A stretch of DNA of 64,000 bases from NCBI GenBank assembly GCA_903837525.1, contig CAILUU010000038.1, positions 23,470 to 87,469 on the forward strand, in the 5' to 3' direction. The stretch's first letter is position 1, and each line of letters starts with the position of its first letter. The position numbers and the translations under genes are program-made. Under the pieces are notes generated by a model, which was not told the origin of the DNA, searched no databases, and worked only from the letters and a program-made list of their open reading frames with translations. Origin of the DNA: an uncultured Bacteroidota bacterium. GTDB taxonomy: Bacteria > Bacteroidota > Bacteroidia > Chitinophagales > Chitinophagaceae. Below, one piece after another: positions 63,679 to 64,000 of this stretch.

Positions 63679-63686
63679 CAAATGTA
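63679..63686 (-). promoter_or_regulatory. Candidate -7 promoter element for DUF47-pit (TACATTTG)
   Basis: The minus strand reads TACATTTG (TAnnTTTG), 17-24 nt before the DUF47 start codon, and faces the repeat array at 63733-63795. Confidence 0.5.
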
Positions 63687-63732
63687 TCATTATCAACCTA
63701 GCCATCAAAAGGAATATAATTGGTAATAATTT

Positions 63733-63795
63733 CTTAACATACGAAACTTAACCTATGACAAGATAACAATTGCATAACATTAGCGTAACAATGTG
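63733..63795. promoter_or_regulatory. Candidate Pho-box-like direct-repeat array
   Basis: Five related units occur between the divergent phosphate operon and the next gene: CTTAACATACG (63733), CTTAACCTATG (63747), ATAACAATTGC (63763), ATAACATTAGC (63774) and GTAACAATGTG (63785). The last three are spaced exactly 11 bp. TTAACA-type units at 11-bp period are the form of phosphate-regulator (PhoP/PhoB-family) sites in other phyla. Assignment is by analogy. Confidence 0.5.
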
Positions 63796-63835
63796 GTAAT
63801 AAGCATAGCATCTCTTTGCATCAAGAAAAAAAAAC

Positions 63836-64000
63836 ATGAGAAGTTTAATATTATCACTCTTATTTTTAGTTACCTCACTAATAACTATTGCACAAAACGG
63901 AAAAATTGAAGGAAAAATTACCGATGCTAAAACGGGTTTGCCCTTAACCGGCGTATCTGTTAGTATAAAAAATTCTACAAAAGGAACCTCTAGCGATTTA
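63836..64000 (+). CDS. Start of a secreted/outer-membrane protein with CarboxypepD_reg-like domain (partial)
   Basis: 55 codons are present before the window ends. A signal peptide (MRSLILSLLFLVTSLITIAQ) is followed by GKIEGKITDAKTGLPLTGVSVSIKN, the beginning of a carboxypeptidase-regulatory-like domain, which in Bacteroidota usually precedes a TonB-dependent receptor barrel. Divergent from the phosphate genes, with the candidate Pho box between, so it could be a phosphate-regulated receptor or porin. The C-terminal part is outside the window. Confidence 0.75.
   Translation, partial: MRSLILSLLFLVTSLITIAQNGKIEGKITDAKTGLPLTGVSVSIKNSTKGTSSDL

Overview
The window is chromosomal DNA from a low-GC member of the Bacteroidota, probably close to the Chitinophagaceae or another Chitinophagia/Sphingobacteriia lineage. 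Three observations support this: gldC and DUF4290 genes, which are typical of the phylum; many gene starts preceded by the Bacteroidota -7 promoter element TAnnTTTG; and a TonB-dependent receptor under a cobalamin riboswitch. Most of the window is ordinary, densely packed housekeeping sequence. I see no phage, no CRISPR array, no complete insertion sequence and no recognisable defence island.

Left part (1-24 kb): a secreted HMA-domain protein and a putative outer-membrane partner; a cobalamin riboswitch controlling a BtuB-like receptor and a small Cys-rich CWC protein; marC; tRNA-Arg(CCG); a long-chain acyl-CoA ligase; a TPR protein with DUF1015 and serC; a fused B12-dependent acyl-CoA mutase (IcmF type), which is a plausible consumer of the imported cobalamin; Mn-type superoxide dismutase; tadA; an aldehyde dehydrogenase with a glutathione-peroxidase-like protein; a dus/N-formylglutamate-amidohydrolase-like pair; a CPBP protease with cdsA, followed by psd; a small secreted Lys/Cys-rich peptide; a YjjG-like HAD phosphatase and an SDR. 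About 370 bp at 23.65-24.02 kb holds an inverted repeat and what looks like a frameshifted gene remnant.

Middle (24-41 kb): a long run of minus-strand genes. In order of transcription from the right they include the small hypothetical at 38.7 kb, a cyclophilin, gcvH, VanZ, DUF4290, murA, a lipoprotein, gmk, a CNNM/CBS protein, a glycosyltransferase, gldC, a YqeY-like protein, cvpA, an alpha/beta hydrolase, a CBS protein, a BamA/TamA-like barrel, nadK, and a histidine kinase/response regulator pair. MurA carries Asp where most MurA enzymes have the reactive Cys, which predicts fosfomycin insensitivity.

Right part (39-64 kb): serS and a lipoprotein cytochrome c; an AlkB-type membrane hydroxylase; a DUF1800/DUF1501 pair; two tandem POT peptide transporters; purD; the complete cell-shape cluster mreB-mreC-mreD-PBP2-rodA with an MBL-fold hydrolase; an ECF sigma factor with a putative anti-sigma protein and a Spy-like secreted protein; an orphan C-terminal transketolase half; galE; and a pit/DUF47 phosphate pair. 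Facing the phosphate pair is the start of a secreted or outer-membrane protein with a carboxypeptidase-regulatory-like domain. The intergenic space between them contains five TTAACA-like 7-mers, three at exact 11-bp spacing, which resembles a Pho box and is the most interesting regulatory candidate here.

All calls come from reading the sequence; no database search was run.
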